NCBI GenBank assembly: GCA_964639255.1
Contig: CAZXDP010000006.1
Span: forward strand, 1-64,000
From: NZQO01 sp964639255
GTDB taxonomy: Bacteria; Bacteroidota; Bacteroidia; Flavobacteriales; Flavobacteriaceae
Length of the DNA: 64,000 bases
Direction: 5' to 3'
Within the stretch, counting starts at the first letter, position 1; each line of letters starts with the position of its first letter. Of the stretch, positions 1 through 8,324 are shown piece by piece. The notes under the pieces were generated by a model that did not search any database, was not told the DNA's origin, and saw nothing but the letters and a program-made list of their open reading frames with translations. The translations under genes were made by a program, and so were the position numbers.

Positions 1-349
1 TAATATGGCCAGCTTCGGAAGAAAATAAGGCGTGGAACTTGTCGATAGAAATGAGAAGGGAAAGCACCCAAGATTGTGGCGTAACGGCCAATTGCAATGG
101 TAGTTCCTTCTGCGGATTATACAGCAATAACGAGTTCTCCTCCCGTAAGGGCAACGAGTAATTTCCCTCGTTAAACTGAAAAATGGCCGATCCCTTCACG
201 CAAAAGTGAAACTGCAGGTACGAACTCGCAATTTCACGTTTAAACAGCTGGGTTTCTTTTTCTTCGTTATTGCATTTTAAAATTAGAAAACCTTCTGAAA
301 CCACCGTCTCGCTATAAAACCCTTCAGCGACATTTTTTTCTGAAATCAT
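1..349 (-). CDS. AraC-family transcriptional regulator, N-terminal part (cut by window edge)
   Basis: Reading the minus strand from the ATG at 349 gives an open frame of 116 codons that runs off the window start. It begins MISEKNVAEGFYSE and contains alternating beta-strand-like segments, such as SSYLQFHFCVKGSAIFQF and ENSLLLYNPQKELPLQL. These look like the cupin-type sensor half of AraC-family activators. The helix-turn-helix half would lie outside the window, so the family call is inference from the N-terminal half and from the frequent placement of such a regulator next to hemA in flavobacteria. It diverges from hemA across a 194-bp spacer that carries a 17-bp palindrome. A heme- or iron-linked regulator is plausible but not shown. 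Confidence 0.65.
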   Translation of the reverse strand, partial: MISEKNVAEGFYSETVVSEGFLILKCNNEEKETQLFKREIASSYLQFHFCVKGSAIFQFNEGNYSLPLREENSLLLYNPQKELPLQLAVTPQSWVLSLLISIDKFHALFSSEAGHI

Positions 350-353
350 AGTA

Positions 354-361
354 CAAAAGTA
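354..361 (-). promoter_or_regulatory. -7 promoter box of the AraC-type gene
   Basis: On the minus strand this reads TACTTTTG, an exact TAnnTTTG match, ending 5 nt before the ATG at 349. Transcription would start at or next to the start codon, so the mRNA may be leaderless. No clear -33 TTTG lies at the right distance; that position is occupied by the palindrome at 371-387. Confidence 0.45.
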
Positions 362-370
362 AGTTGTTTA

Positions 371-387
371 TTTAGAATTATTCTAAA
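371..387. promoter_or_regulatory. Fur/PerR-like palindromic operator
   Basis: TTTAGAATTATTCTAAA is a perfect 8-1-8 inverted repeat with the AATnATT core seen in Fur-superfamily boxes (for comparison, the PerR box is TTATAATnATTATAA). It sits where the -33 region of the AraC-type gene would be, so bound protein should block that promoter. It is about 135 bp upstream of the hemA promoter box, so direct control of hemA is less certain. The assignment is by motif shape only. Confidence 0.5.
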
Positions 388-521
388 CTAAAAACTGACA
401 AATATCATTTTATACTGCTAAAGTAGGGTTATTTTGCGACTTCTTGTTCAATAGGTATACGATTTGCCATTGAACGATACAAATGATACCGATAGCGTTA
501 TTTTTTAAAAAACACAATCTA

Positions 522-529
522 TAATTTTG
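522..529 (+). promoter_or_regulatory. -7 promoter box for the hem cluster
   Basis: TAATTTTG matches the Bacteroidota consensus TAnnTTTG exactly and ends 14 nt before the hemA ATG, predicting a leader of under 10 nt. A convincing TTTG -33 element is not visible at the expected spacing, so this could be an activator-dependent promoter. Confidence 0.5.
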
Positions 530-543
530 CTCCGTCCTATTTT

Positions 544-1815
544 ATGAAGCATTTAAATAAAAAACCCCATACACCATTGAACGGATCTTTTTATGCCATT
601 GGGCTTAATTACAAAAAAGCCGATGCCGAGATACGCGGCCACTTTAGCGTAGACGAGGCTGCACAGCAGCGTATTTTGGAGGCGGCCAAACAGGAGGGAA
701 TCCAGTCACTTACGGTCATCTCTACCTGCAACCGCACCGAGATGTACGGCATCGCCCAGCATCCTTTTCAGCTTATAAAATTATTGTGCGAACATACCCA
801 TGGCACCGTCGAAGAATTTGAGAAGGTGGCCTATATCCATAAGAACAGAGAGGCAGTATCGCATCTTTTTACCGTAGGTACAGGGCTGGACAGCCAAATT
901 TTGGGCGATTTCGAAATTATAAGTCAGTTGCGCAACGGCTTCCGCCGCTCCAAGAAACTGGGACTGTTAAATGCCTATATGGAACGGTTGGCCAATGCGG
1001 TGATCCAGGCCAGCAAGCGCATAAAGAACGAGACCGATATTTCCACGGGGGCTACCTCGGTTAGTTTTGCGGCGGTTCAATATATAATGGCGCACGTTCC
1101 CTACGTTTCTCAGAAGAATATTTTATTGTTTGGCACGGGCAAGATAGGACGTAATACGTGCGAAAATTTAATTAAGCACACAAAAAACGAGCACATTACC
1201 TTAATAAACCGAACTAAGGCTACCGCCGAAAAAGTAGCGGGGAAATTCAACCTCATTGTTAAGGACTATGCCGACATTCAATCGGAAATCGCCCAAACTG
1301 ATGTTCTCATCGTGGCAACGGGAGCGCAACAGCCTACCATTTCCAAAGAACTGCTTTACCTTAAAAGGCCTCTGTTAATACTGGATCTTTCCATTCCCAA
1401 GAATGTTTCAGACGATGTAAAGGAGAATCCGTTTGTCACCTTGGTGCACTTAGATGAGCTTTCGTCGGTGGCTAACCAAACCCTAGAACAGCGTGCCGAG
1501 CACTTGCCGATGGCCAAGCAGATTATTTCTGAAATCGAAGAGGAATTCAACGATTGGGCGCAGCACCGTCACTTCGTACCCACGGTAAAAGCCTTGAAAA
1601 CGAAACTTTCTGAGATTAAGGCGGGTGAAATTGATTACCATCGGAAAAAGCTGACCGATTTTAACGAGGCGCAGGCCGAGCTATTGAGCGATCGCATTAT
1701 ACAGAAAATTACCACCCAGGTAGTAAACCATCTAAAACAGGCCAACGGCAGCACCGAATTGCATTTGGATATGCTCGAAAAAATGTTCCAACTGGAATCT
1801 GTTCACCGTGAGTAA
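544..1815 (+). CDS. hemA: Glutamyl-tRNA reductase
   Basis: First committed step of C5-pathway tetrapyrrole synthesis: it reduces glutamyl-tRNA(Glu) to glutamate-1-semialdehyde with NADPH in the cytoplasm. The 423-residue protein has the catalytic motif STCNRTE with Cys62, the region GLDSQILGDFEI in place of the proteobacterial GEPQI form, an NADPH-binding LLFGTGKIGR near residue 195, and a helical C-terminal dimerisation part ending near LEKMFQLES. It is the first gene of the cluster and overlaps hemC by 8 nt. The ATG at 544 follows the promoter box closely and no alternative start looks better. hemL, the next enzyme, is not in this window. Confidence 0.96.
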   Translation: MKHLNKKPHTPLNGSFYAIGLNYKKADAEIRGHFSVDEAAQQRILEAAKQEGIQSLTVISTCNRTEMYGIAQHPFQLIKLLCEHTHGTVEEFEKVAYIHKNREAVSHLFTVGTGLDSQILGDFEIISQLRNGFRRSKKLGLLNAYMERLANAVIQASKRIKNETDISTGATSVSFAAVQYIMAHVPYVSQKNILLFGTGKIGRNTCENLIKHTKNEHITLINRTKATAEKVAGKFNLIVKDYADIQSEIAQTDVLIVATGAQQPTISKELLYLKRPLLILDLSIPKNVSDDVKENPFVTLVHLDELSSVANQTLEQRAEHLPMAKQIISEIEEEFNDWAQHRHFVPTVKALKTKLSEIKAGEIDYHRKKLTDFNEAQAELLSDRIIQKITTQVVNHLKQANGSTELHLDMLEKMFQLESVHRE

Positions 1816-2728
1816 AACCTTACGCATTGGTACGCGAGACAGCCAATTGGCCCTTTGGCAAGCAGAAACCGTACAGGAACAACTTAGCCGCCTCGGCTAT
1901 AGCACCCAATTGGTCCCGGTAAAGGCAACAGGCGATCTCGTTCTTGACAAACCGCTCTACGAGCTGGGGATTACCGGTATTTTTACCAAAACCCTAGACG
2001 TCGCAATGCTTAATGGCACCGTAGACATCGCTGTGCACAGCATGAAAGATGTGCCCACACGGCTCCCCAAGGGTATCGTGCAAACCGCGGTGTTGGAGCG
2101 GGCCACATCAGAAGATATTTTGGTAACCAAGGGAACTTTCCGTCCAGAAAAGCCCTGCACTATAGCAACGGGCAGCTTGCGACGGCAGGCTCAATGGCTG
2201 CACCGCTATCCGCACCATCAGGTAGTGGATCTTCGCGGCAATGTGAATACAAGGTTGCAAAAATTAAATGACAATCCTTGGCAAGGAGCAATCTTCGCCA
2301 AAGCAGGGCTAGCCCGCATCGATGTGCTCCCCAGCCAATTTGAATCTTTAGACTGGATGATACCAGCACCCGCCCAAGGCGCTATGGTGGTAGTGGCGAT
2401 GCAGGACGATGCGTTTGGACGAGAAGCCACCTCAACGCTCAACCATCTCCCATCCCAAATGTGTACACACATTGAACGCGATTTTTTACGCACCTTAGAA
2501 GGTGGCTGCACAGCCCCCATAGGCGCCCTTGCCCAAGTGGTAGGAGATGCGATTCAATTTAAGGGGTGCCTATTTTCTCTGGACGGGCAGACAAAACTGG
2601 AGGTGGCCAAATCGATTTCCCCTTCCGCCTATCACGACGCGGGAAGAAAAGCAGCAGCGGAAATACTGCAGAATGGGGGCACCGAATTGATGGTGGATAT
2701 TAAATTGAAAATGAAAAAGGAGTCATGA
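1808..2728 (+). CDS. hemC: Porphobilinogen deaminase (hydroxymethylbilane synthase)
   Basis: Joins four porphobilinogen molecules into the linear tetrapyrrole hydroxymethylbilane. The 306-residue length is normal. Visible motifs are IGTRDSQLALWQAE at the N-terminus, VDIAVHSMKDVPT with the catalytic Asp81, TGSLRRQAQ, and EGGCTAPIGA, whose Cys234 carries the dipyrromethane cofactor. The start is GTG at 1808, inside the end of hemA. The next gene overlaps by 4 nt (ATGA), suggesting coupled translation. Confidence 0.96.
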   Translation: MSKTLRIGTRDSQLALWQAETVQEQLSRLGYSTQLVPVKATGDLVLDKPLYELGITGIFTKTLDVAMLNGTVDIAVHSMKDVPTRLPKGIVQTAVLERATSEDILVTKGTFRPEKPCTIATGSLRRQAQWLHRYPHHQVVDLRGNVNTRLQKLNDNPWQGAIFAKAGLARIDVLPSQFESLDWMIPAPAQGAMVVVAMQDDAFGREATSTLNHLPSQMCTHIERDFLRTLEGGCTAPIGALAQVVGDAIQFKGCLFSLDGQTKLEVAKSISPSAYHDAGRKAAAEILQNGGTELMVDIKLKMKKES

Positions 2729-3408
2729 AAACCCTCCTGTCTACAAAACTGCTTAGCACAGCACAAAAAGAATTGATCTTAAACGCAGGAGTGTCTTTTG
2801 TAGAGTACAACGCAATCACCATCGATTTTTTGCCTTTTTTAATGCCGAATGATATAAAAAACATCATTTTTACCAGTAAAAATGCCGTACATTCATTTTT
2901 TGAACATCCGAAGGCAACCGATATGTTTACGGAACCACAAGCATATCGAATATTCTGCGTTGGTAAAAAAACGGCTTCCGTTCTTACCAAAAAAAGCTTG
3001 AATATTGAAAAAACAACCGATTATGGCGAGGATTTGGCCCATTTTATAGCTGAAAACCATAAAAATGACATTTTTTACTTTTTTTGCGGGAATTTACGGA
3101 GGGATGTCATTCCGAATACCCTAAAAAACGCTGCCATATCACTTTTAGAAGTTGAAGTATACCGCACCTCACTCCAACCGCGAACATTTCGGCAACATTT
3201 TGATGCCCTCCTTTTTTTCAGTCCGAGTGGCGTAGCGAGTTTTGTACAGGCCAATACCGGTATGTATTGCGAAACTACAGCATTTTGTATAGGCAATACC
3301 ACGGCGGCGGCGGCCAGTCCCTATTTTAACCAAGTAACAATTGCCAATAGCACCTGTGTGGAAAGCGTAGTGGCCAAGGCAGTATTAGCATTGAAAAATA
3401 CCCAATGA
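2725..3408 (+). CDS. hemD: Uroporphyrinogen-III synthase
   Basis: Closes and inverts ring D of hydroxymethylbilane to give uroporphyrinogen III. HemD proteins diverge strongly, and the assignment rests on both position and sequence: 227 residues, IIFTSKNAVHSFF and CVGKKTASVL in the first half, and LLFFSPSGVASFVQ and FCIGNTTAAAA in the second, which are the paired segments of the two-lobed fold. It lies between hemC and hemE with 4-nt ATGA overlaps on both sides. It looks richer in A+T than its neighbours. Confidence 0.88.
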   Translation: MKTLLSTKLLSTAQKELILNAGVSFVEYNAITIDFLPFLMPNDIKNIIFTSKNAVHSFFEHPKATDMFTEPQAYRIFCVGKKTASVLTKKSLNIEKTTDYGEDLAHFIAENHKNDIFYFFCGNLRRDVIPNTLKNAAISLLEVEVYRTSLQPRTFRQHFDALLFFSPSGVASFVQANTGMYCETTAFCIGNTTAAAASPYFNQVTIANSTCVESVVAKAVLALKNTQ

Positions 3409-4433
3409 TTAAAAACGATCTTTTTTTACGGGCCCTTAAGGGCGAAACGGTAGAGCGGCCACCAGTATGGATGATGCGCCAGGCCGGCAGATACCTTCCA
3501 GAGTTTATGGAAATAAAGGCCAAGTACGATTTTTTTACCCGATGCCAAACACCAGAATTGGCTAGCGAAATCACCGTACAGCCCATACGCCGCTATGGCA
3601 TGGATGCGGCGATTCTCTTTAGCGATATCCTGGTGGTACCACAAGCCATGAATATTGATGTACAGATGAAACCCGGGGTGGGGCCTTGGCTGCCCAATCC
3701 CATTCGCTCGGCCAGCGACCTAGATTCGGTTATCGTTCCAGATATTGAGGATACCTTGGGTTACGTGATGGAAGCCATAAAAATGACCAAGGAAAAACTG
3801 AACAACGAAATTCCCCTTATCGGGTTCGCTGGTAGCCCTTGGACCATACTTTGCTATTGTGTACAGGGCCAAGGATCAAAAAATTTCGATAAGGCCAAGG
3901 AATTTTGCTTTACCCAACCGGAAGCGGCCCACCAATTGCTGCAAAAAATTACCGATACAACCATTCTCTATCTAAAGGAAAAGGTAAATGCCGGGGTGAA
4001 TGCCGTACAAGTTTTCGATAGCTGGGGAGGAATGCTCTCACCTCGCGATTACCAAGAATTCAGTTGGACTTATATACAGCAGATTATCGATGCTTTAAAA
4101 GACGAAACCCCTGTCATCGCTTTTGGCAAGGGATGTTGGTTCGCACTCGATACAATGGCGAAGAGCGGTGCTTCTGCCCTGGGCGTAGATTGGACCTGCT
4201 CCCCGCAGATGGCACGTAAGCTTACGGGCGGATCGATTACCCTTCAGGGAAATTTTGATCCTACCCGATTGTTCAGCCCTCCTTCAGAAATAAAGAAACA
4301 AGTTACCGATATGATCAATGCCTTTGGGAAGGACCGGTACATTGTCAACCTTGGGCACGGTATCTTGCCCAACATACCGTTGGAAAATGCAGGGGCTTTC
4401 ATCGAGGCGGTAAAGGAATATAAGGAATCCTAA
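3405..4433 (+). CDS. hemE: Uroporphyrinogen decarboxylase
   Basis: Removes four carboxyl groups from uroporphyrinogen III to give coproporphyrinogen III. The 342-residue protein has the family signature RPPVWMMRQAGRYLPE near residues 18-33 (Arg25 and Arg29 bind substrate carboxylates), LFSDILVVPQAM with catalytic Asp74, IGFAGSPWTI, and NLGHGILP near the C-terminus. It overlaps hemD by 4 nt, and its TAA shares one base with the ATG of the next gene. Confidence 0.96.
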   Translation: MIKNDLFLRALKGETVERPPVWMMRQAGRYLPEFMEIKAKYDFFTRCQTPELASEITVQPIRRYGMDAAILFSDILVVPQAMNIDVQMKPGVGPWLPNPIRSASDLDSVIVPDIEDTLGYVMEAIKMTKEKLNNEIPLIGFAGSPWTILCYCVQGQGSKNFDKAKEFCFTQPEAAHQLLQKITDTTILYLKEKVNAGVNAVQVFDSWGGMLSPRDYQEFSWTYIQQIIDALKDETPVIAFGKGCWFALDTMAKSGASALGVDWTCSPQMARKLTGGSITLQGNFDPTRLFSPPSEIKKQVTDMINAFGKDRYIVNLGHGILPNIPLENAGAFIEAVKEYKES

Positions 4434-4921
4434 TGAACCTGTGGCAGCGGTTGCGGGAGTTGAGTTGGCAGCAACTTTGGCATTTTGCAGCCCTTTTTCT
4501 TCGGAATCCCAAATATATACTTCCCACCTTATCGGCCACTCAGCGAACCTTTACCCTATGCAATGAATTATACGGAACAGCACATCATAAAAGCAATCGG
4601 GCCAATGCCTTTAGGCACGCTCTCTGGAATCTGCTAATTTGCAAATATGTTCAGAAACGGACGAAAAATGAGGCAAAAAGTACTACTTGGGCAAAAAAAG
4701 TGACCGATTTGTACGAAAAAGTGACCCAAAACGAAAAAATGGATGAAGCCATGGATTTGCATAACAATGATTTAGGAAGACGTTGGTTTCCGCTAAGTAT
4801 CGATAAAAATGAAGCTGAAATTGTTACTTTTCTTCAGAAAAAGACAGAAAACGCCCAAAAAATAAATAGTTTGGACGAAATTATGCAACATTCGAAGAAT
4901 TTGGTCTATTTAACCTCCTGA
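4433..4921 (+). CDS. Conserved protein of unknown function inside the heme cluster (DUF6973-like)
   Basis: 162 residues, soluble, no signal peptide or membrane segment. Two motifs stand out: RANAFRHALWN (about residues 56-66) and AMDLHNNDLGRRWF (about 106-119). The paired His/Asn/Arg pattern resembles DUF6973, but that link is from memory of the motif. The conserved polar residues could form a metal or catalytic site. Its start codon overlaps the hemE stop by one base and hemF follows after 19 nt, so it is almost certainly co-transcribed. A heme-related accessory role is inference from position only. Confidence 0.7.
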   Translation: MNLWQRLRELSWQQLWHFAALFLRNPKYILPTLSATQRTFTLCNELYGTAHHKSNRANAFRHALWNLLICKYVQKRTKNEAKSTTWAKKVTDLYEKVTQNEKMDEAMDLHNNDLGRRWFPLSIDKNEAEIVTFLQKKTENAQKINSLDEIMQHSKNLVYLTS

Positions 4922-4940
4922 GCGAAATATTTAGATTGTA

Positions 4941-5843
4941 ATGAAAGAAAAATTTGTAGCCTATATTCGGAATTTGCAAGATTCCATAACCAGTCAGCTA
5001 GAGCAGGTGGACGGTAGCGCAAAATTTAAAGAAGACCTCTGGGAACGGCCCGAAGGCGGTGGCGGCCGCACCCGTGTCATCGAAGATGGCGGCGTGTTCG
5101 AAAAAGGTGGTGTTAATATTTCCGAAGTACACGGCGAACTGCCAGAAAGCATGCAGCAGTATTTCGGAGTTCAAGATGTCAACTTCTTTGCCTGTGGGCT
5201 TAGCCTGGTGCTCCATCCCGTAAATCCGTTTGTGCCCACAGTTCACGCAAACTGGAGGTATTTTGAACTGTACGATGCGCAAGGTAATAGTGCCGACCAG
5301 TGGTTTGGGGGCGGACAAGATTTAACTCCCTATTATCTTTTCGATGAAGATGCGCGGCATTTTCACCAGGTTTGCAAGGAAGCCTGCGACCGGCACGACC
5401 CTACGTTTTACCCAACTTATAAAAAACGCTGTGATACTTATTTTTATAATTCCCACCGGGAGGAGGCGCGAGGCGTTGGCGGACTGTTTTTCGATTATTT
5501 GAAAGCAACGGATGCCCGATCCATAGAAGACTGGTATGATTTCGTGACCGATATAGGCGATAGTTTTTTGAACGCCTATCTCCCCATAGTTGAAAAACGA
5601 AAGCACCTTTCTTATAGTGAAACGCATAAAAATTGGCAGCAAATTAGACGTGGCCGCTATGTGGAGTTCAATCTTGTTCACGACAAAGGCACGTTATTTG
5701 GGCTTAAGACAAACGGCCGAATTGAAAGTATTTTGATGTCCCTTCCCCCTACGGTTCAATGGCGTTATGACCACCATCCCCAACCAGGAAGCGAAGAGGC
5801 TAAATTAATTGAGGTATTGAAAAATCCGAAAAGGTGGGTGTAA
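4941..5843 (+). CDS. hemF: Oxygen-dependent coproporphyrinogen-III oxidase
   Basis: Oxidatively decarboxylates coproporphyrinogen III to protoporphyrinogen IX using O2. The 300-residue length is typical. Motifs include the Gly-rich segment ERPEGGGGRTRVIEDG (about 36-50), HPVNPFVPTVHANWRYFE (His92 and His102), GGGQDLTPYY, and RRGRYVEFNLVHDKGTLFGL near the C-terminus. No hemN lies in this window; using HemF fits aerobic life. It overlaps the next gene by 10 nt. Confidence 0.96.
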   Translation: MKEKFVAYIRNLQDSITSQLEQVDGSAKFKEDLWERPEGGGGRTRVIEDGGVFEKGGVNISEVHGELPESMQQYFGVQDVNFFACGLSLVLHPVNPFVPTVHANWRYFELYDAQGNSADQWFGGGQDLTPYYLFDEDARHFHQVCKEACDRHDPTFYPTYKKRCDTYFYNSHREEARGVGGLFFDYLKATDARSIEDWYDFVTDIGDSFLNAYLPIVEKRKHLSYSETHKNWQQIRRGRYVEFNLVHDKGTLFGLKTNGRIESILMSLPPTVQWRYDHHPQPGSEEAKLIEVLKNPKRWV

Positions 5844-6769
5844 AATTGTGGGGCGCGATCGCGATACTATTCCCTACGATCCTTTTCTCCCAAAAGGATT
5901 CCACCTACATACGCACCTTTCCCGAGAAAATCACTTTTAGGGCGGCGTTGTTAAACACGTCCAATTCATTCGTATTTTCAGACGATGCGGGAAATGATAT
6001 CCGCCTAGATCCCAATAAGGAAGATTATTTGGGCCTATCCATCCTATTTCGTTCTGCAGAAATCGATGTGGGCTTTGCACCACAATTCTTGGCAACCAAT
6101 CGAAACAACGAAGCATCGAAACTGTTCACGCTTAACTTTAGGATGTTCCTTGGGCGCTGGATGCAAACCCTCGATTTTTACCAACAACAAGGATTTTTTG
6201 CCACAGGAAATGGTCAAGATAGTTATATACCACAATTGAAGACCCTTAAAATTGGCGGAAGCACTTCCTATATATGTAACGATCGCTTTTCCTTTAGGGC
6301 AATTGGCTTTCAGAATGAATGGCAGCGAAAAAGCGCTGGCAGTTTCGTACCAAGACTCACCACCTACTATACACGATATACCATACCAGAGGCACTTCAA
6401 TCCACTACAGTTACTTCCGTAGACATTGCCATAGGGCCCGGATATTTTTACAATTGGGTACCGTTCGAGCATTTCCTACTCTCCGGTGGTGCTACGGCCG
6501 GCCTAGGGGTAAATCGCACCCACACTCAAGATTTATCTAGCGTTAGTCCATTATATGAGGCCACCCTTCGCGCAGTTGCGGGGTATAATTCTGAACGGTT
6601 TTTCGTGGGCATCAATACCAATTACGTATTTTTGGAACATGATGAGAATCGCACCACGCGAGTAGAAGATCGGTTATCTTTTATCGAATTCTATGTTGGT
6701 TATCGTATTGATGCCCCTAAGAAAATGATGGATTGGGCCAAACGTTTCAATGAAACCTTCAATTTTTAA
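5834..6769 (+). CDS. Predicted outer-membrane barrel protein, DUF4421-like
   Basis: 311 residues. A short hydrophobic leader (about residues 4-20, ending LFSQ) is followed by alternating polar/hydrophobic strands with aromatic ends, for example FSFRAIGFQNEW, VDIAIGPGYFYNWVP and LSFIEFYVGYRID. The profile fits a small outer-membrane beta-barrel and resembles the DUF4421 family. The start is a GTG at 5834 within hemF (a TTG at 5846 is possible), and hemB begins 10 nt after the stop. The function is unknown. Sitting between two heme enzymes may mean co-regulation rather than a role in heme transport. Confidence 0.7.
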   Translation: MGVKLWGAIAILFPTILFSQKDSTYIRTFPEKITFRAALLNTSNSFVFSDDAGNDIRLDPNKEDYLGLSILFRSAEIDVGFAPQFLATNRNNEASKLFTLNFRMFLGRWMQTLDFYQQQGFFATGNGQDSYIPQLKTLKIGGSTSYICNDRFSFRAIGFQNEWQRKSAGSFVPRLTTYYTRYTIPEALQSTTVTSVDIAIGPGYFYNWVPFEHFLLSGGATAGLGVNRTHTQDLSSVSPLYEATLRAVAGYNSERFFVGINTNYVFLEHDENRTTRVEDRLSFIEFYVGYRIDAPKKMMDWAKRFNETFNF

Positions 6770-6779
6770 AACTATTACC

Positions 6780-7769
6780 ATGTACCCCTTACGCCGAAAC
6801 CGAAGACTAAGAACCACCGAAACATTACGAAAAATGGTTCGTGAAACAATTGTGAGCCCCAATGACTTTCTTGTTCCGCTATTCGTGGTTGAGGGAAAAA
6901 ATATCAAGGAAGAAATTCCCTCAATGCCCAATTATTATCGTTTTAGCCTAGATCTTTTGAAAAAAGAAGTGAAATCGCTTTCCGAACTGGGCCTAAAAGC
7001 AGTGTTACTATTTGTAAAAGTCCCTGAAGAGCTCAAGGACAATAGCGGTACGGAAGCCCTAAATGCAGACGGATTGATGCAGCGAGCCATTAAAATGATT
7101 AAAGATACGGCGCCCGACATGCTGGTTATGACCGATGTGGCACTGGATCCATATTCAATCTACGGTCACGACGGAATTATTTCGAACGGTACTGTGGAAA
7201 ATGATGACACCAACGCTATTCTTGCCGAAATGGCGCTCTCTCACGCCAAAGCTGGAGCCGATTTTGTGGCACCAAGCGATATGATGGACGGACGCATTTT
7301 TGAAATACGAAGCTTGCTCGAAGACGAGGGTTTTCACGAAACTGGCATATTGAGTTATAGTGCCAAATATGCATCGGCATTCTATGGTCCGTTTCGGGAC
7401 GCCTTAGACAGTGCTCCTGTAGACCAGCAGGACATCCCAAAAGACAAACAGACCTACCAGATGGATCCCGCCAATCGGGAAGAGGCCCTAAAGGAAACCT
7501 TGATGGATATTCAGGAGGGGGCCGATATCGTGATGGTAAAGCCGGGCCTCTGCTACTTGGACATTGTGCGTGAGGTTCGAAATGCCGTGGATGTTCCCGT
7601 TGCCGTATATCAAGTAAGCGGCGAATATGCAATGCTGAAGGCTGCCGCCGAAAAAGGATGGTTGAACCACAATGCGGTTATGATGGAACAAGTAACGGCC
7701 ATTAAACGAGCGGGAGCACATATCATTGCCAGTTATTTTGCAAAAGACGTGGTAAGGCTGTTACAATAA
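6780..7769 (+). CDS. hemB: Delta-aminolevulinic acid dehydratase (porphobilinogen synthase)
   Basis: Condenses two 5-aminolevulinate molecules into porphobilinogen. I chose the ATG at 6780 (MYPLRRNRRLRTT), giving 329 residues; an upstream in-frame ATG at 6750 would lie inside the previous gene. The two active-site lysines are visible: SYSAKYASAFYGPFR (Lys196) and VMVKPG (Lys254, Schiff base). The metal-site segment is DVALDPYSIYGHDG, so the three cysteines of zinc enzymes are replaced by Ala/Asp/Asp as in Mg-type enzymes. It is the last heme gene of the cluster, although it acts early in the pathway. Confidence 0.96.
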   Translation: MYPLRRNRRLRTTETLRKMVRETIVSPNDFLVPLFVVEGKNIKEEIPSMPNYYRFSLDLLKKEVKSLSELGLKAVLLFVKVPEELKDNSGTEALNADGLMQRAIKMIKDTAPDMLVMTDVALDPYSIYGHDGIISNGTVENDDTNAILAEMALSHAKAGADFVAPSDMMDGRIFEIRSLLEDEGFHETGILSYSAKYASAFYGPFRDALDSAPVDQQDIPKDKQTYQMDPANREEALKETLMDIQEGADIVMVKPGLCYLDIVREVRNAVDVPVAVYQVSGEYAMLKAAAEKGWLNHNAVMMEQVTAIKRAGAHIIASYFAKDVVRLLQ

Positions 7770-7778
7770 TTTCGTAGC

Positions 7779-8285
7779 ATGAAATCTATTCTCATTTTTA
7801 TTTTGATGAGCGCCAGTGTCTCCGCCCAACAAGGTGAGGTCATTGCTGCTTTTTTGGAAAAATGGGACCACTCAAAAAAATATATGCTCGCTGTTGCACA
7901 GGCCATGCCCGATTCGTTATACGGATATCGCCCAACAGCGCCGCAAATGACCTTCGCCGAACAGTTACGGCATATCCAAGGGAATATGGACTGGCTGGGT
8001 CATACCTACATTGCACCCTCGGCAAACGTTCCATTATGGGAATCTGTGCCATTGACAAAAGGACAATTGTTGCGGGATTTGGCTGAAAGTTTCGATTCGG
8101 TTACTATGCTAGTTCAAAATATACAAGCACGGGAATTAACCGAAACGGTCGATTTCTTTGCCGGACCCAAAACCAAACTGCAAATTCTAAATTTGTTGCA
8201 GGACCACGTGACCCACCATCGAGGCCAACTCATTGTCTACCTCAACTTGAATGGTATCGAGCCTCCAAAATATGTAGGCTGGTAA
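7779..8285 (+). CDS. Exported DinB-fold protein
   Basis: 168 residues beginning with a clear signal peptide (about residues 1-16, ending SVSAQQ), followed by a DinB/YfiT-type four-helix domain. The probable metal ligands are the His in EQLRHIQGNMDW and the pair in LLQDHVTHHRGQL. DinB-like enzymes are metal-dependent, often thiol transferases, and most are cytoplasmic; here the leader suggests periplasmic location. It follows hemB by 9 nt and may be read through from the heme cluster. The substrate is unknown. Confidence 0.8.
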   Translation: MKSILIFILMSASVSAQQGEVIAAFLEKWDHSKKYMLAVAQAMPDSLYGYRPTAPQMTFAEQLRHIQGNMDWLGHTYIAPSANVPLWESVPLTKGQLLRDLAESFDSVTMLVQNIQARELTETVDFFAGPKTKLQILNLLQDHVTHHRGQLIVYLNLNGIEPPKYVGW

Positions 8286-8324
8286 GTTTTAATACTATTT
8301 TAAAATAGCGATTCATTTTCGGCA

